64,000 nt of DNA from Sphingomonas sp. Y38-1Y (GTDB lineage: Bacteria; Pseudomonadota; Alphaproteobacteria; Sphingomonadales; Sphingomonadaceae), in the NCBI RefSeq assembly GCF_032391395.1, contig NZ_CP135916.1, forward strand, positions 2,232,001-2,296,000, in the 5' to 3' direction. The position numbers and the translations under genes were made by a program. The notes beneath the pieces were generated by a model. That model worked only from the letters and a program-made list of their open reading frames with translations, was not told the origin of the DNA and made no database searches. Shown one piece after another: positions 18,516 to 27,123 of the stretch; within the stretch, counting starts at the first letter, position 1, and each line of letters opens with the position of its first letter.

Positions 18516-20882
18516 TTAACCCCGCAACACCGCCCCCAGCTTCGCCGCCGCCGCAACCACTCGGTCGGCGATCGCCTTCAGCTCCGCGTCCGTAAAGCTC
18601 TTCTCGCCCGGCTGCAGCACGATCTCGACCGCCAGGCTCTTCATCCCCTCGCCGACGCCAGCACCCTCGAACACGTCGAACAGCCGGGCCTCGACGATTG
18701 CGGCCTTGTCGGCCCCCTTGACCGCGCGCACCAGCGCGTCGGCAGCCAACGTTTGCGGCACGAGGAACGCGAAGTCGCGGCGGACCGCCTGGAGCGCGGG
18801 CGGCGCATAGGCCGCGCGCATGAAGCCCGAAGACCGCTTGCCCGGGATCGCATCGACATAGAGCTCGACCGCGGCGACCGGTCCCGACAGGTCGAACGCC
18901 TGCGCGACCGAGGGATGGACGATGCCGAACGCCGCCAGCACCGTCTTCGGCCCGAGCCGCAGCGTCGCCGACTGGCCGGGATGCCAGGCCCCGACCGCCT
19001 CACCCATCACCTGAAGATTGGCGACCGGAGCACCCGCCGCCTCAAGGAGCGCCAGCGCCTCCGCCTTGGCGTCGAAAGCATCGAAACCCTGCGCCTTGCC
19101 CGACTGCCAGCCGCGCGCACGCCGCTCGCCTGCCAGCACTGCGGCCAGCGTCGGCCGCTCCGCATCGGCGAGATAGCGGCGGCCGAACTCGAACAGCCGG
19201 ACGCTGGTGGCGCCGCGCGCGAGATTGCGCTGGGCCGCGGCGAGCAGGCCGGGCAGCAGCGACGGGCGCATGACCTTCAGGTCCTCGCTGATCGGATTGG
19301 CGAGCGTCCAGGCGCCGCCGTCGAACACTGCCGCCTGTGCCTCCGGGATGAAGCTCCACGTCACCGCTTCGCTCAGGCCCCGCGCCGCGGCGGCGCGGCG
19401 CAGGCGACGCTCGGTGCGCTGCTCGGGCGTCGCGGTTGGGCGCGCCACGCCCTCTGCACGCGGCAGCGGCGTCGACGGCACGTTGTCGAGCCCCTCGATG
19501 CGGATCACCTCCTCGACGATGTCGGCAGGGCCGTCCACGTCGCGGCGCCACGTCGGCGGCGTCACCTGCCAGTCGTGGCCGACGTCGAACCCGAGCGAGG
19601 TCAGGATCGCGCGCTGGCGGTCGGATGCGATGGCGAGGCCGCCGAGCGTCTCGGCCAGCGCGGGGTCATAGGCGAAGCTGGACCGCTCGACCGGCGGCTG
19701 GCCCGCCCGCGTGACGCCGCTCGCCCGCCCGCCGCAAAGCTCCAGCACCAGCCGCGTCGCGATCGCCAGCCCGTCCTCCAGAAAGGCCGGATCAACGCCG
19801 CGCTCGAACCGCGCGCGCGCGTCGCTGGTCAGCGACAGCGCCTGCCCCGTCCGCGCGATCCGCTCCTGCGTGAAATAGGCGCATTCGATCAGCACGTCGG
19901 TCGTCGCGTCGGTGACGCCCGACTCCTCGCCGCCCATCACGCCGCCGATGTCGTGGACGTGCGCATCGTCGGCAATCACCGTCATGCCCTCGGCCAGCGT
20001 ATAGGTCTTGCCGTTGAGCGCCAGCACCTGCTCGCCGCCACGCGCCGGACGCGCGACGAGCGCGCCCGAGAGCTTGGCCCGGTCATAAACGTGAAGCGGG
20101 CGGCCCAGATCGAACATGACATAGTTGGTGATGTCGACCAGCGCCGAGATCGGCTTCTGCCCGATCGCCTTCAGCCGGCGCTGCATCCATTCGGGCGCCG
20201 CGCCATTGATCACACCGCTCACATTTTGTGCGAAGAACGCCGGGCAACCCGCGGGATCGTCGGTACGAACGACCGGCCCCTCACCTTCGCCCTCGACCGG
20301 CGTGACCGTCATCGGCTTGAGCGTACCGATGCCCGCCGCGGCCAGATCGCGGGCGATGCCGCGCACGCCCATGCAGTCCTGGCGGTTGGGCGTCACCGAC
20401 ACTTCGATCACCGGATCGCCGAGGCCGGCATAGTCGGCGAAGGCGGTGCCGATCGCCGTATCCTCGGGCAGCTCGATGATCCCGTCGTGATCGTCGCCGA
20501 GCTCAAGCTCGCGGCTGGAGCACATCATGCCGTTCGATTCGACGCCGCGGATCGCGGAGACGCGAAGCTGCATCCCGTTCGCGGGCACCACCGCGCCGGG
20601 CGTGCCGAGCACGCCGACCAGCCCCGCGCGCGCGTTGGGCGCGCCGCAGACGACCTGAAGCGGCGCGCCGGCGCCGGTGTCGACGGACAGCACCTGAAGC
20701 TTGTCGGCCTGCGGATGCCGCTCGGCGGTCAGCACGCGCGCAACATGGAAGCCGGCGAACCGCGCCGCCGGGTCCTCGACGCCCTCGACCTCCAACCCGA
20801 TGCGGGTCAAGGTGGTCAGGATGGTGTCGAGATCGGCCTCGGTCTCGAGGTGATCCTTGAGCCAGCTCAGCGTGAACTTCAT
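18516..20882 (-). CDS. pheT: Phenylalanine--tRNA ligase beta subunit
   Basis: Large subunit of the alpha2-beta2 PheRS. The 788 residues contain the N-terminal tRNA-binding (EMAP-like) domain (about 40-150), the B3/B4 editing domain with the EGEGEGPVVRTDDPAG region, the B5 domain, the catalytic-like core, and a C-terminal anticodon-binding domain. The latter starts around PPALQAVRRDFAFLVPQTL and ends FTDAELKAIADRVV. Length and order are normal. It is downstream of pheS on the same strand, with a palindromic repeat in the 103-base gap between them. Confidence 0.96.
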   Translation of the reverse strand: MKFTLSWLKDHLETEADLDTILTTLTRIGLEVEGVEDPAARFAGFHVARVLTAERHPQADKLQVLSVDTGAGAPLQVVCGAPNARAGLVGVLGTPGAVVPANGMQLRVSAIRGVESNGMMCSSRELELGDDHDGIIELPEDTAIGTAFADYAGLGDPVIEVSVTPNRQDCMGVRGIARDLAAAGIGTLKPMTVTPVEGEGEGPVVRTDDPAGCPAFFAQNVSGVINGAAPEWMQRRLKAIGQKPISALVDITNYVMFDLGRPLHVYDRAKLSGALVARPARGGEQVLALNGKTYTLAEGMTVIADDAHVHDIGGVMGGEESGVTDATTDVLIECAYFTQERIARTGQALSLTSDARARFERGVDPAFLEDGLAIATRLVLELCGGRASGVTRAGQPPVERSSFAYDPALAETLGGLAIASDRQRAILTSLGFDVGHDWQVTPPTWRRDVDGPADIVEEVIRIEGLDNVPSTPLPRAEGVARPTATPEQRTERRLRRAAAARGLSEAVTWSFIPEAQAAVFDGGAWTLANPISEDLKVMRPSLLPGLLAAAQRNLARGATSVRLFEFGRRYLADAERPTLAAVLAGERRARGWQSGKAQGFDAFDAKAEALALLEAAGAPVANLQVMGEAVGAWHPGQSATLRLGPKTVLAAFGIVHPSVAQAFDLSGPVAAVELYVDAIPGKRSSGFMRAAYAPPALQAVRRDFAFLVPQTLAADALVRAVKGADKAAIVEARLFDVFEGAGVGEGMKSLAVEIVLQPGEKSFTDAELKAIADRVVAAAAKLGAVLRG

Positions 20883-20892
20883 CGTTTCAGCC

Positions 20893-20977
20893 CGTCATCC
20901 CAGCGAAGGCTGGGATCTTTCCAAGATAGAGCGTTGCGCTTCGCAACGAGGAGACCCCAGCCTCCGCTGGGGTGACG
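20893..20977. repeat. Family B-like repeat between pheS and pheT
   Basis: CGTCATCCCAGCGAAGGCTGGGAT faces CCCCAGCCTCCGCTGGGGTGACG, with a small GTTGCG/CGCAAC stem between. It is a variant of family B with the same CGTCA...TGACG ends. On the transcript it ends about 10 bases before the pheT start codon, where it could affect translation. Confidence 0.8.
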
Positions 20978-20985
20978 TGTGTGGG

Positions 20986-22128
20986 TCAGGCGGCGACGCC
21001 GACACCGCCCGACAACGTCGGTACGTCCAGCGCCCCAAAGCCGTAATGGCGCAGCCAGCGCAGGTCGCCGTCAAAGAACGCGCGCAGGTCGTCCATGCCG
21101 TATTTGAGCATCGCCAACCGATCGACGCCGGTCCCGAACGCGAAACCCTGCCACTCGCTGGGATCGAGGCCGCACGCCTCGATCACCTTGCGGTGGACCA
21201 TGCCGCTGCCCAGCACTTCCATCCAGCCCTCGGATCCGCCGATCACGCGCTTGCCGTTCACGATCGAGTAGCCGACATCGACCTCCACCGACGGTTCGGT
21301 AAAGGGGAAGTAGCTGGAGCGCAGGCGCAGGACGATGTCGTCGCGCTCGAAGAACGCCTTGAGGAACGTCTCCAGCGTCCATTTGAGATGGCCGAGCGTG
21401 ATGCCGCGATCGATCACCAGCCCCTCGATCTGATGAAACATCGGCGTGTGCGTCGCATCGCTGTCGCTGCGATAGACGCGGCCCGGCGCGATGATGCGGA
21501 TCGGCGGCTTGTCCTTCAGCATCGTGCGGATCTGCACGGGGCTGGTATGCGTACGAAGCAGCATCCGCGCAGCGCGGCCCGCGGCGCTGGCGGAGCCAGC
21601 GCCGTCGGACGGCGGGCTTTGCCCGCCGCCGGCCGTGCTCGGTTCCTCGCAATAGAAGGTATCGTGCATCGCCCGCGCCGGGTGGGTCTCCGGAATGTTG
21701 AGCGCGGTGAAATTGTGCCAGTCGTCCTCGATCTCCGGCCCGCTCGCCACTGCGAATCCCAGGTCGGCGAAAATCTCGGCAAGCTCGTCCATGACCTGGC
21801 TGACCGGATGCACGCTGCCCGCGGGCACACGATCGGCGGGAAGCGTCATGTCGAGCGTCTCGGCCGCGAGCTTCGCATCGAGCGCAGCACGCTCCAGCGC
21901 CGCCTTGCGCTCGCCGATCGCGGCGGTCACCGCTTCGCGCAGGCCGTGGATCGCCGGGCCCTCGACCAGCCGCTGCTCGGGGGTCATCCCGCCCAGCGAC
22001 TTGAGGAGAGAGGTGATGCGCCCCTGCTTGCCCAGTGCCTCGACACGGATCGACTCGACCGCATCGGCGCTGTCGGCGGCGGCGACGCGCGCGATCAGGT
22101 CAGTTTGGAGGGTCTCAAGCTCGCTCAT
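20986..22128 (-). CDS. pheS: Phenylalanine--tRNA ligase alpha subunit, with an in-frame palindromic insertion
   Basis: Catalytic subunit of PheRS, 380 residues: N-terminal coiled coil, then the class II core with [27 protein letters not shown] (motif 2 region) and [14 protein letters not shown] (motif 3). Between [10 protein letters not shown] and [10 protein letters not shown] there is a low-complexity stretch ([20 protein letters not shown]) encoded by two adjacent perfect hairpins. Other PheS proteins have only a short loop here. Three ATGs stand in a row at 22134, 22131 and 22128; the third has the best spacing from AAAGG. It is divergent from pyrD. Confidence 0.95.
   Translation of the reverse strand: MSELETLQTDLIARVAAADSADAVESIRVEALGKQGRITSLLKSLGGMTPEQRLVEGPAIHGLREAVTAAIGERKAALERAALDAKLAAETLDMTLPADRVPAGSVHPVSQVMDELAEIFADLGFAVASGPEIEDDWHNFTALNIPETHPARAMHDTFYCEEPSTAGGGQSPPSDGAGSASAAGRAARMLLRTHTSPVQIRTMLKDKPPIRIIAPGRVYRSDSDATHTPMFHQIEGLVIDRGITLGHLKWTLETFLKAFFERDDIVLRLRSSYFPFTEPSVEVDVGYSIVNGKRVIGGSEGWMEVLGSGMVHRKVIEACGLDPSEWQGFAFGTGVDRLAMLKYGMDDLRAFFDGDLRWLRHYGFGALDVPTLSGGVGVAA
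21584..21628. repeat. Two perfect hairpins inside pheS encoding an inserted peptide
   Basis: GCGCTGGC-GGA-GCCAGCGC at 21584-21602 is followed by CGGCGGGC-TTT-GCCCGCCG at 21610-21628. Both are perfect inverted repeats with 3-base loops and together encode the extra residues of PheS without breaking the frame. The arrangement recalls Rickettsia palindromic elements, which also insert in-frame in genes. Confidence 0.75.
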
Positions 22129-22232
22129 CATCATCCTTTGCGGTCCGACACGACCATTGCCGCCTCGAAACGCCATGCCGCGCGACAAATCAACCCTAGC
22201 GTGAGTCCGGAGCGGCTGGCAGGAGCGCCGAC

Positions 22233-23228
22233 ATGCCCGCGCCCTTCTATCGCCCTGCCCTGTTCGCGCTCGATCCGGAAGCGGCGCACCGCCTGACGAT
22301 CCGGATGCTGTCGGCCTGGGGCAAGGCGGGGACGCCGTTCGCGCCGAGCGTGACCGCGGCGCCGGTGCGGATCGCCGGGCTCGACTTTCCCAATCCGGTG
22401 GGGCTCGCAGCGGGCGTCGACAAGGATGCCGAGGCGATCGCCGGCTTCCTCGCGCTCGGCTTCGGCTTCGTCGAGGTCGGCACGCTGACGCCGCGGCCGC
22501 AATCGGGCAATCCGAAGCCACGGCTGTTCCGGCTGGTCGAGGACGAGGGCGTCGTCAACCGGATGGGCTTCAACAATGGCGGCATCGACGCCGCACTGCC
22601 CCGGATCGCAGCGGCGCGGCGCCGGCATGGCCTGCTCGGCATCAATGTCGGCGCCAACAAGGATTCGGAGAACCGCATCGCCGACTATGCGGCGGCAGTG
22701 GCAAAGGCGGCGCCGCTCGGCGACTATGTGACGATCAACATCAGCTCGCCCAACACGCCGGGCCTCCGCGACCTCCAGTCGCAGCCGGCGCTCAGCGAGC
22801 TGATCGCGGCGAGCAGCGAGGCGCGTTTGGTCGGGGGCAAGCGAGTGCCGTTGTTCCTCAAGATTGCGCCGGACCTCGACCGCGGCGGACTGGACATCGT
22901 CGCGCGCGCGGCGATCGACGGCGGCATCGACGCGCTGATCGTGTCGAACACGACGATCTCGCGGCCCGATACGCTGCGGTCCGCCAATGCACGTGAGGCG
23001 GGCGGGCTGTCGGGCCAGCCGCTCGCGCCGCTCGCCCGCCAGATGCTCGTCGCGGCGCGGGCGGCGACGGGCGGGTCGCTGCCGCTCATCTCGGCCGGCG
23101 GGATCGGCTCGGCCGAGGAAGCGCAGGCGCGGCTGGATGCGGGCGCGTCGCTGGTGCAGATCTATTCGGCATTGGTCTTTCAGGGGCCGGGGCTTGCGGC
23201 CCGGATCGTCCGCGGGCTCAGGCGGTAA
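22233..23228 (+). CDS. pyrD: Dihydroorotate dehydrogenase (quinone)
   Basis: Fourth step of pyrimidine synthesis, coupled to the quinone pool at the inner membrane (class 2). The 331-residue product starts with the membrane-associating helix ([19 protein letters not shown]) typical of class 2. It carries [11 protein letters not shown], the catalytic-serine motif [29 protein letters not shown] and LISAGGI for FMN binding. It is divergent from pheS; its last 11 bases overlap the end of the convergent Rieske gene. Confidence 0.95.
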   Translation: MPAPFYRPALFALDPEAAHRLTIRMLSAWGKAGTPFAPSVTAAPVRIAGLDFPNPVGLAAGVDKDAEAIAGFLALGFGFVEVGTLTPRPQSGNPKPRLFRLVEDEGVVNRMGFNNGGIDAALPRIAAARRRHGLLGINVGANKDSENRIADYAAAVAKAAPLGDYVTINISSPNTPGLRDLQSQPALSELIAASSEARLVGGKRVPLFLKIAPDLDRGGLDIVARAAIDGGIDALIVSNTTISRPDTLRSANAREAGGLSGQPLAPLARQMLVAARAATGGSLPLISAGGIGSAEEAQARLDAGASLVQIYSALVFQGPGLAARIVRGLRR

Positions 23229-23589
23229 CGATCTTTCCGTCCTGAACTGTAACCGGCCACGACGTCAGCCGCGTGCCGGGGCACGGGCCGCCCAGACACT
23301 CGCCATCCTCGATCCGGAACACCGCGCCGTGCCAGGCGCAGACGATGCGCGATCCGTCGGGGCTGAGGTAATCGTCGAGCGACTGGGCGAGCGGCACGCC
23401 CATGTGCGGACAGCGATCGACATAGCCGATGACGTCATGGCCCCGCCGCACGACAAAGCCGTGGAAGCGCCCGGCCCGAAGCTGGAGCACGAAGTTGCGC
23501 GCCGCGCCATCGGCGATCAGGTCGATCGACCCCAGCGTGACACCCGCCGGCGTCTCGAACACGCGCGCGCCGGCCGGCGGTTCGCTCAT
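23218..23589 (-). CDS. Rieske [2Fe-2S] protein linked to homogentisate degradation
   Basis: Encodes 123 residues with one Rieske cluster motif: CPHMG (two ligands, Cys and His) and CAWHG (Cys and His) separated by 21 residues, then the proline-loop-like GGPCPGT. The domain is of the nitrite-reductase-small-subunit/NirD or ferredoxin type rather than a ring-hydroxylating alpha subunit. It overlaps the hmgA stop by four bases (ATGA), so it belongs to the tyrosine operon. Its partner is unknown. The 3-prime end overlaps pyrD by 11 bases. Confidence 0.85.
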   Translation of the reverse strand: MSEPPAGARVFETPAGVTLGSIDLIADGAARNFVLQLRAGRFHGFVVRRGHDVIGYVDRCPHMGVPLAQSLDDYLSPDGSRIVCAWHGAVFRIEDGECLGGPCPGTRLTSWPVTVQDGKIVTA

Positions 23590-24863
23590 CCGGGCAGCTT
23601 CGCCTTGGGAAAGTCGGCCCAGGCCGCGTCATAGTCGGGCTGCGAAGTCTCGCTGGCGTGCCGCGTTGGGCGATAGGGCCAGCAGCTTTCGACCATGAAC
23701 GCCATCGTGCCGTCGATCCGGTGCGGCTGGAGGTCGGCGGCGCTCGCCTTCTCCCAGGTCGCGAGATCGGGGCCGTGCCCCGCCATCAGATTGTGGAGGC
23801 TGAGGCCACCGGGCTGGAACCCCTCCGCCTTGGCATCATAGGCGCCGTGGATCAGCCCCATCGCCTCAGACATCACGTTGCGGTGGAACCAGGGCGGGCG
23901 GAACGTGTCATCCGCTACCATCCAGCGCGGTGGGAAGATGACGAAATCGGCATTGGCGCGGCCGGGCACGTCGCTGGGGCTGGTCAGCACCGTGAAGATC
24001 GACGGATCGGGATGGTCGAAGCTGACCGTATTGATCGTGTTGAATCGCGTCAGATCGTAGCGATAGGGCGCCAGGTTCCCATGCCATGCGACCACGTCGA
24101 GCGGGCTGTGGTCGAGCGTCGTCGTCCAGAGTGAACCCATGAACTTCTGCACGACCTCGACCGGTTCGTCGCGATCCTCGAACCAGGCGCCTGGCGTCTC
24201 GAAGTCGCGGGGATTGGCGAGCCCGTTGGCCCCGATCGGGCCGAGATCGGGTAAGCGGAACAACGCGCCGTGGTTCTCCGCGACATAGCCGCGCGCCGCG
24301 CCATCCGGCAGCAGCGCGCGAAAGCGGACGCCGCGCGGGATGACCGCCACCTGCCCGGGCGAAAGGTCGATGCGGCCCATCTCGGTTAGGAGCGTCAGCC
24401 GGCCATGCTCCGGGATGAAGAGGAGCTCGCCGTCCGCATCCTGAAAAACGCGCGCGTCCATGTCGCGATCGGCGGCGTAGATGTGGAGCGCCACGCCCTC
24501 CAGATCGGCGGGATCGCGACTGGCGAGCATCGTCGTCATGCCGTCGATCAGGTCGACGCCGGTTGCCATCGGCTGAGGATCCCAGCGCAGGCGATTGGGC
24601 GCGAGCGGCGCGTCGTCGGTGCCGGGCGCGAACCTGGTGGCGCCTTCGTAGCGGACGAACGGCGGATGCTCGGCGGTGGGGCGAAGCCGATAGAGCCACG
24701 AGCGCCGATTCTCATGCCGCGGCGCGGTGAAGGCGGTGCCGGAGATCTGCTCGGCATAGAGGCCGAAGGCCGGCCGCTGGGGCGAGTTGCGCCCGACCGG
24801 CAGCGCACCGGGCACCGCCTCGGTCGAGACATGGTTGCCGAAGCCGGGGATGTATTCGGTCAT
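23586..24863 (-). CDS. hmgA: Homogentisate 1,2-dioxygenase
   Basis: Opens the ring of homogentisate to maleylacetoacetate in tyrosine/phenylalanine breakdown. The 425 residues contain the expected iron ligands: [12 protein letters not shown] (His and Glu) and a His in [10 protein letters not shown] near the C-terminus. [20 protein letters not shown] is the classic N-terminal signature. ATG 24863 has GGAGAGGTAGCG in front; the longer frame upstream is repeat sequence. hpd lies upstream on the same strand across a 204-base repeat-filled gap, and the Rieske gene follows with translational coupling. Confidence 0.95.
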   Translation of the reverse strand: MTEYIPGFGNHVSTEAVPGALPVGRNSPQRPAFGLYAEQISGTAFTAPRHENRRSWLYRLRPTAEHPPFVRYEGATRFAPGTDDAPLAPNRLRWDPQPMATGVDLIDGMTTMLASRDPADLEGVALHIYAADRDMDARVFQDADGELLFIPEHGRLTLLTEMGRIDLSPGQVAVIPRGVRFRALLPDGAARGYVAENHGALFRLPDLGPIGANGLANPRDFETPGAWFEDRDEPVEVVQKFMGSLWTTTLDHSPLDVVAWHGNLAPYRYDLTRFNTINTVSFDHPDPSIFTVLTSPSDVPGRANADFVIFPPRWMVADDTFRPPWFHRNVMSEAMGLIHGAYDAKAEGFQPGGLSLHNLMAGHGPDLATWEKASAADLQPHRIDGTMAFMVESCWPYRPTRHASETSQPDYDAAWADFPKAKLPG

Positions 24864-24870
24864 CGCTACC

Positions 24871-25060
24871 TCTCCTCCCTCTCCCCTTGAGGGAGAGGGT
24901 TGCGCAGACTTAGGCCCATAGGCCTTAGTCGAAGCTGGGTGAGGGGTAAGTGGTCGCATCCGCGACCACGCGAGCCAGCGGCTCGCTTACCCCTCATCCA
25001 ACCTCCGCTAGGCCGCTTCGCAGCCAAGCTTCGGTATCCTTCTCCCGCAAGGAGAGAAGG
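24871..25060. repeat. Compound inverted repeat between hpd and hmgA
   Basis: Nested palindromes fill almost the whole gap. A 9-bp stem CCCTCTCCC/GGGAGAGGG at 24877-24899 stands next to the hmgA ribosome-binding site. GTGAGGGGTAAG (from 24941) faces CTTACCCCTCA around a TGGTCGC/GCGACCA hairpin, and TCTCCCGCAAGGAGAGAAGG closes the other side. I see no gene in 24864-25067. It may attenuate hmgA expression relative to hpd. Confidence 0.75.
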
Positions 25061-25067
25061 TTTGGCG

Positions 25068-26135
25068 TTACGCGTCGACCGTAATCACCCCGCGCCGAAT
25101 CTGATCCAACTCGATCGACTCGTACAGCGCCTGGAAGTTACCGTTGCCGAACCCTTCATTGCCCTTGCGCTGGATGATCTCGAAGAAGATTGGGCCGAAT
25201 TGGTTCTCGGTAAAGATCTGGAGAAGGATGCCCTCCTCACCGACATTGCCGTCAATGAGGATGCGGTTCTTGCGAAGCCGCTCCAGGTCCTCGCCATGCC
25301 CGGGCACGCGCTTGTCGACGAGTTCGTAATAGGTCTCGATCGTATCCTGAAGCTTCACGCCGCGCTCGCGCAGCTTCTCGACGGTCGAGAAGATGTCGTC
25401 GGTGGTGAAGGCGAGATGCTGGATTCCCTCGCCATTATAATCGCGGATGAACTCCTCGATCTGGCTCTTGTCGTCCTGGCTCTCGTTGAGCGGGATGCGG
25501 ATCGCCTTGTCGGGGGCGATCATCGCCTGGCTGAACAGGCCGGTCGCCTTGCCCTTAATGTCGAAATATTTCTGCTCTTCGAAGTTGAAGATGCGATTGT
25601 AGAACTCCGACCAGACGCGCATCTGCCCGCGCTTCACATTGTGCGTCAGGTGGTCGAGCAGATCGAGGCCGACCGAGTTGCGCGCCTCCGCTTCCTCGGC
25701 GCCGTCGACCATCGTCCAGTCGTCATAGAGGCTGCCCGCATCGCCGTGGCGGTCGACGAGGTACAGCATCGATCCGCCGATCCCCTCGACCGCATAGCCT
25801 TCGCCCAGCGAGCCGCGGCTCGCATCCGCCGGCTTGGCGCCGCGCGCGACGGCGTTGTCGAACGCCGCCTTCGCATCGGCGACGCGGAACGCCATGCCCG
25901 CGGCCGACGGCCCGTGCGCCTCGCGGAACTCGGCGGCGTGGCCTTCTGCCATGCGGTTCAGCAACAGGTTGATACGGCCCTGCTTGTAGCGGACGACGTC
26001 GCGGGTCGGGTGCTTGGAAAAGGCGGTGAAGCCCATCTGCTCCAGCTGCGCGGCCATGCGATCGGGGTCGGGCGAGGTGAACTCGCAGAACTCGAACCCG
26101 TCGAGCCCCAGCGGGTTGACGTCCATATGGTCCAT
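25068..26135 (-). CDS. hpd: 4-hydroxyphenylpyruvate dioxygenase
   Basis: Converts 4-hydroxyphenylpyruvate to homogentisate, the step before hmgA. The 355 residues show the two-barrel vicinal-oxygen-chelate fold with all three iron ligands: His in LDHLTHNVKRG, His in IQHLAFTTDD, and Glu in FFEIIQRKGNEGFG close to the C-terminus. ATG 26135 (MDHMDVNPLG) fits family length. A perfect 18-bp palindrome lies 16 bases upstream of the start and probably controls the operon. Confidence 0.95.
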   Translation of the reverse strand: MDHMDVNPLGLDGFEFCEFTSPDPDRMAAQLEQMGFTAFSKHPTRDVVRYKQGRINLLLNRMAEGHAAEFREAHGPSAAGMAFRVADAKAAFDNAVARGAKPADASRGSLGEGYAVEGIGGSMLYLVDRHGDAGSLYDDWTMVDGAEEAEARNSVGLDLLDHLTHNVKRGQMRVWSEFYNRIFNFEEQKYFDIKGKATGLFSQAMIAPDKAIRIPLNESQDDKSQIEEFIRDYNGEGIQHLAFTTDDIFSTVEKLRERGVKLQDTIETYYELVDKRVPGHGEDLERLRKNRILIDGNVGEEGILLQIFTENQFGPIFFEIIQRKGNEGFGNGNFQALYESIELDQIRRGVITVDA

Positions 26136-26151
26136 GGCGGCACTCTCCAGA

Positions 26152-26169
26152 TGGTATCAGTTGATACCA
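26152..26169 (-). promoter_or_regulatory. Operator palindrome of the tyrosine catabolic operon
   Basis: TGGTATCAGTTGATACCA has two perfect 8-base arms (TGGTATCA/TGATACCA) around GT. It lies 17-34 bases before the hpd start codon, where a repressor would block transcription or initiation. The arms fit a GntR- or MarR-type dimer; no such regulator gene is nearby. Confidence 0.65.
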
Positions 26170-26206
26170 CTATCGTACGCGCGACGCGACGGGTCAAGTC
26201 GTGAGC

Positions 26207-26231
26207 GGAACGACTCGCGGCGCGGCGCATT
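26207..26231 (+). promoter_or_regulatory. Candidate EcfG (general stress sigma) promoter of sodC
   Basis: GGAAC at 26207-26211, 16 bases, CATT at 26228-26231; one mismatch in the -10 box. It ends 28 bases before the sodC start codon. An oxidative-stress enzyme is a typical EcfG target. Confidence 0.4.
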
Positions 26232-26259
26232 CGGCTGAAACAAAAGGCAGGAGGAAAAG

Positions 26260-26793
26260 ATGCGGATCGACAAGGCGATGCTGGTCGGGGCGGCGCTCGG
26301 CGCGGCGATGCTCGGCGGATGCACCATGAACAACGGTTCGGGCGGCGGCAGCGAGCCGAGCGCGGTTGCGGATCTCGTCACGGCAAATGGCCAGTCGGTC
26401 GGCCGTGCGACCGCCACCGCGACGTCGGGCGGTATCCAGATCATGGTCGATGGGCGCAACATGCCTCCCGGCCCGCACGGCGCGCACGTCCATACCGTCG
26501 GCCGCTGCGACGCGCCGACGTTCGAGTCGGCCGGCGGCCATTGGAACCCGGACACGAAGAAGCATGGCATGCAGAACCCGGCGGGCCCGCACGCCGGCGA
26601 CATGCCCAACCTGGACGTGGCGAGCGACGGCACCGGTACGCTGACCTTCACACTGCCCGGCGGCACCTTCGACGGGCTGTTAGACGCAGACGGATCGGCG
26701 ATGATGATCCATGCCGGCCCCGACGACATGCGGACCGACCCATCGGGGAACAGCGGCGGCCGAATCGCCTGCGGCGTCTTTCGCCGCGCCTGA
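26260..26793 (+). CDS. sodC: Cu/Zn superoxide dismutase, lipoprotein form
   Basis: Dismutates superoxide in the periplasm. The 177 residues start with a lipoprotein signal ending MLGGC (Cys21), followed by a GSGGGS linker, so the enzyme should be membrane-tethered. Copper/zinc ligands are visible in order: HGAHVHTVG, GGHWNP, HGMQNPAGPHAGDMPN and the late MMIHAGPDD. The cysteine pair GRCDAP and RIACGVF can form the conserved disulfide. GGAGGAAAAG is a good ribosome-binding site. A candidate EcfG promoter precedes it. Confidence 0.93.
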   Translation: MRIDKAMLVGAALGAAMLGGCTMNNGSGGGSEPSAVADLVTANGQSVGRATATATSGGIQIMVDGRNMPPGPHGAHVHTVGRCDAPTFESAGGHWNPDTKKHGMQNPAGPHAGDMPNLDVASDGTGTLTFTLPGGTFDGLLDADGSAMMIHAGPDDMRTDPSGNSGGRIACGVFRRA

Positions 26794-26879
26794 TCCGACC
26801 GCATAACGATCATGTTGCCGAAACGCCTCGCCAAGCGGTGTCGGATTGGCAGAGCCCGTATCTTTGTCATTTCCGTACA

Positions 26880-26988
26880 AGACCGACTCGGCGAACCGGG
26901 CCTAGAGCAACCCCGCGACCCAAGAGGTTCCTAACAGGGGCCTTTTTCTCAGGGCGGTCTCCTCGTGAGGGGAGACCGCTCTTTTTTT
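26880..26988 (+). ncRNA. Candidate small RNA ending in a strong terminator
   Basis: The 330-base gap 26794-27123 has no credible ORF but carries a perfect-looking intrinsic terminator: a 12-bp stem (AGGGCGGTCTCC with GGAGACCGCTCT, one G-U pair) at 26951-26982 followed by seven T. It is 158 bases past the sodC stop. The upstream stretch contains CAAGAGGTTCCTAACAGGGG. The unit could be a free small RNA or the sodC 3-prime UTR. The loop TCGTGAGG and the stem hold CTCC/GGAG pieces, as in anti-Shine-Dalgarno RNAs. The 5-prime end given is a guess. Confidence 0.35.
26951..26988 (+). terminator. Intrinsic terminator
   Basis: GC-rich 12-bp stem, 8-base loop (TCGTGAGG), then a run of seven T. The strongest classical Rho-independent terminator in the window. 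It ends sodC or the candidate small RNA before the araC-family gene. Confidence 0.9.
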
Positions 26989-27123
26989 GTGTCGTGGCGA
27001 GGCGTTGCCGCGCAACGATGCGTAAACGGCACTTTCCCGTCGCATCAAAGTAAACCAAAGCTTACCGGGCGGCAGCGATCCGGTGGGGGCACTCGGACGT
27101 CTGTCGCCAAATGGGGCGCACGG

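Noticed and set aside
18417..20975. 852-codon plus-strand open frame
   Set aside because: It lies entirely antisense to pheT, whose motifs are intact, and its translation is rich in R, H and D without family features. Long antisense frames are expected at this GC content.
22129..22232. Attenuator leader peptide for pheST
   Set aside because: The short frame before pheS is in frame with it and has one Phe only; no phenylalanine run or terminator/antiterminator pair is visible.
26794..27123. tRNA or known housekeeping RNA in the gap
   Set aside because: No GGTTCRANTCC T-arm or cloverleaf was found, and it does not match my memory of 6S, SRP, tmRNA or RNase P cores.
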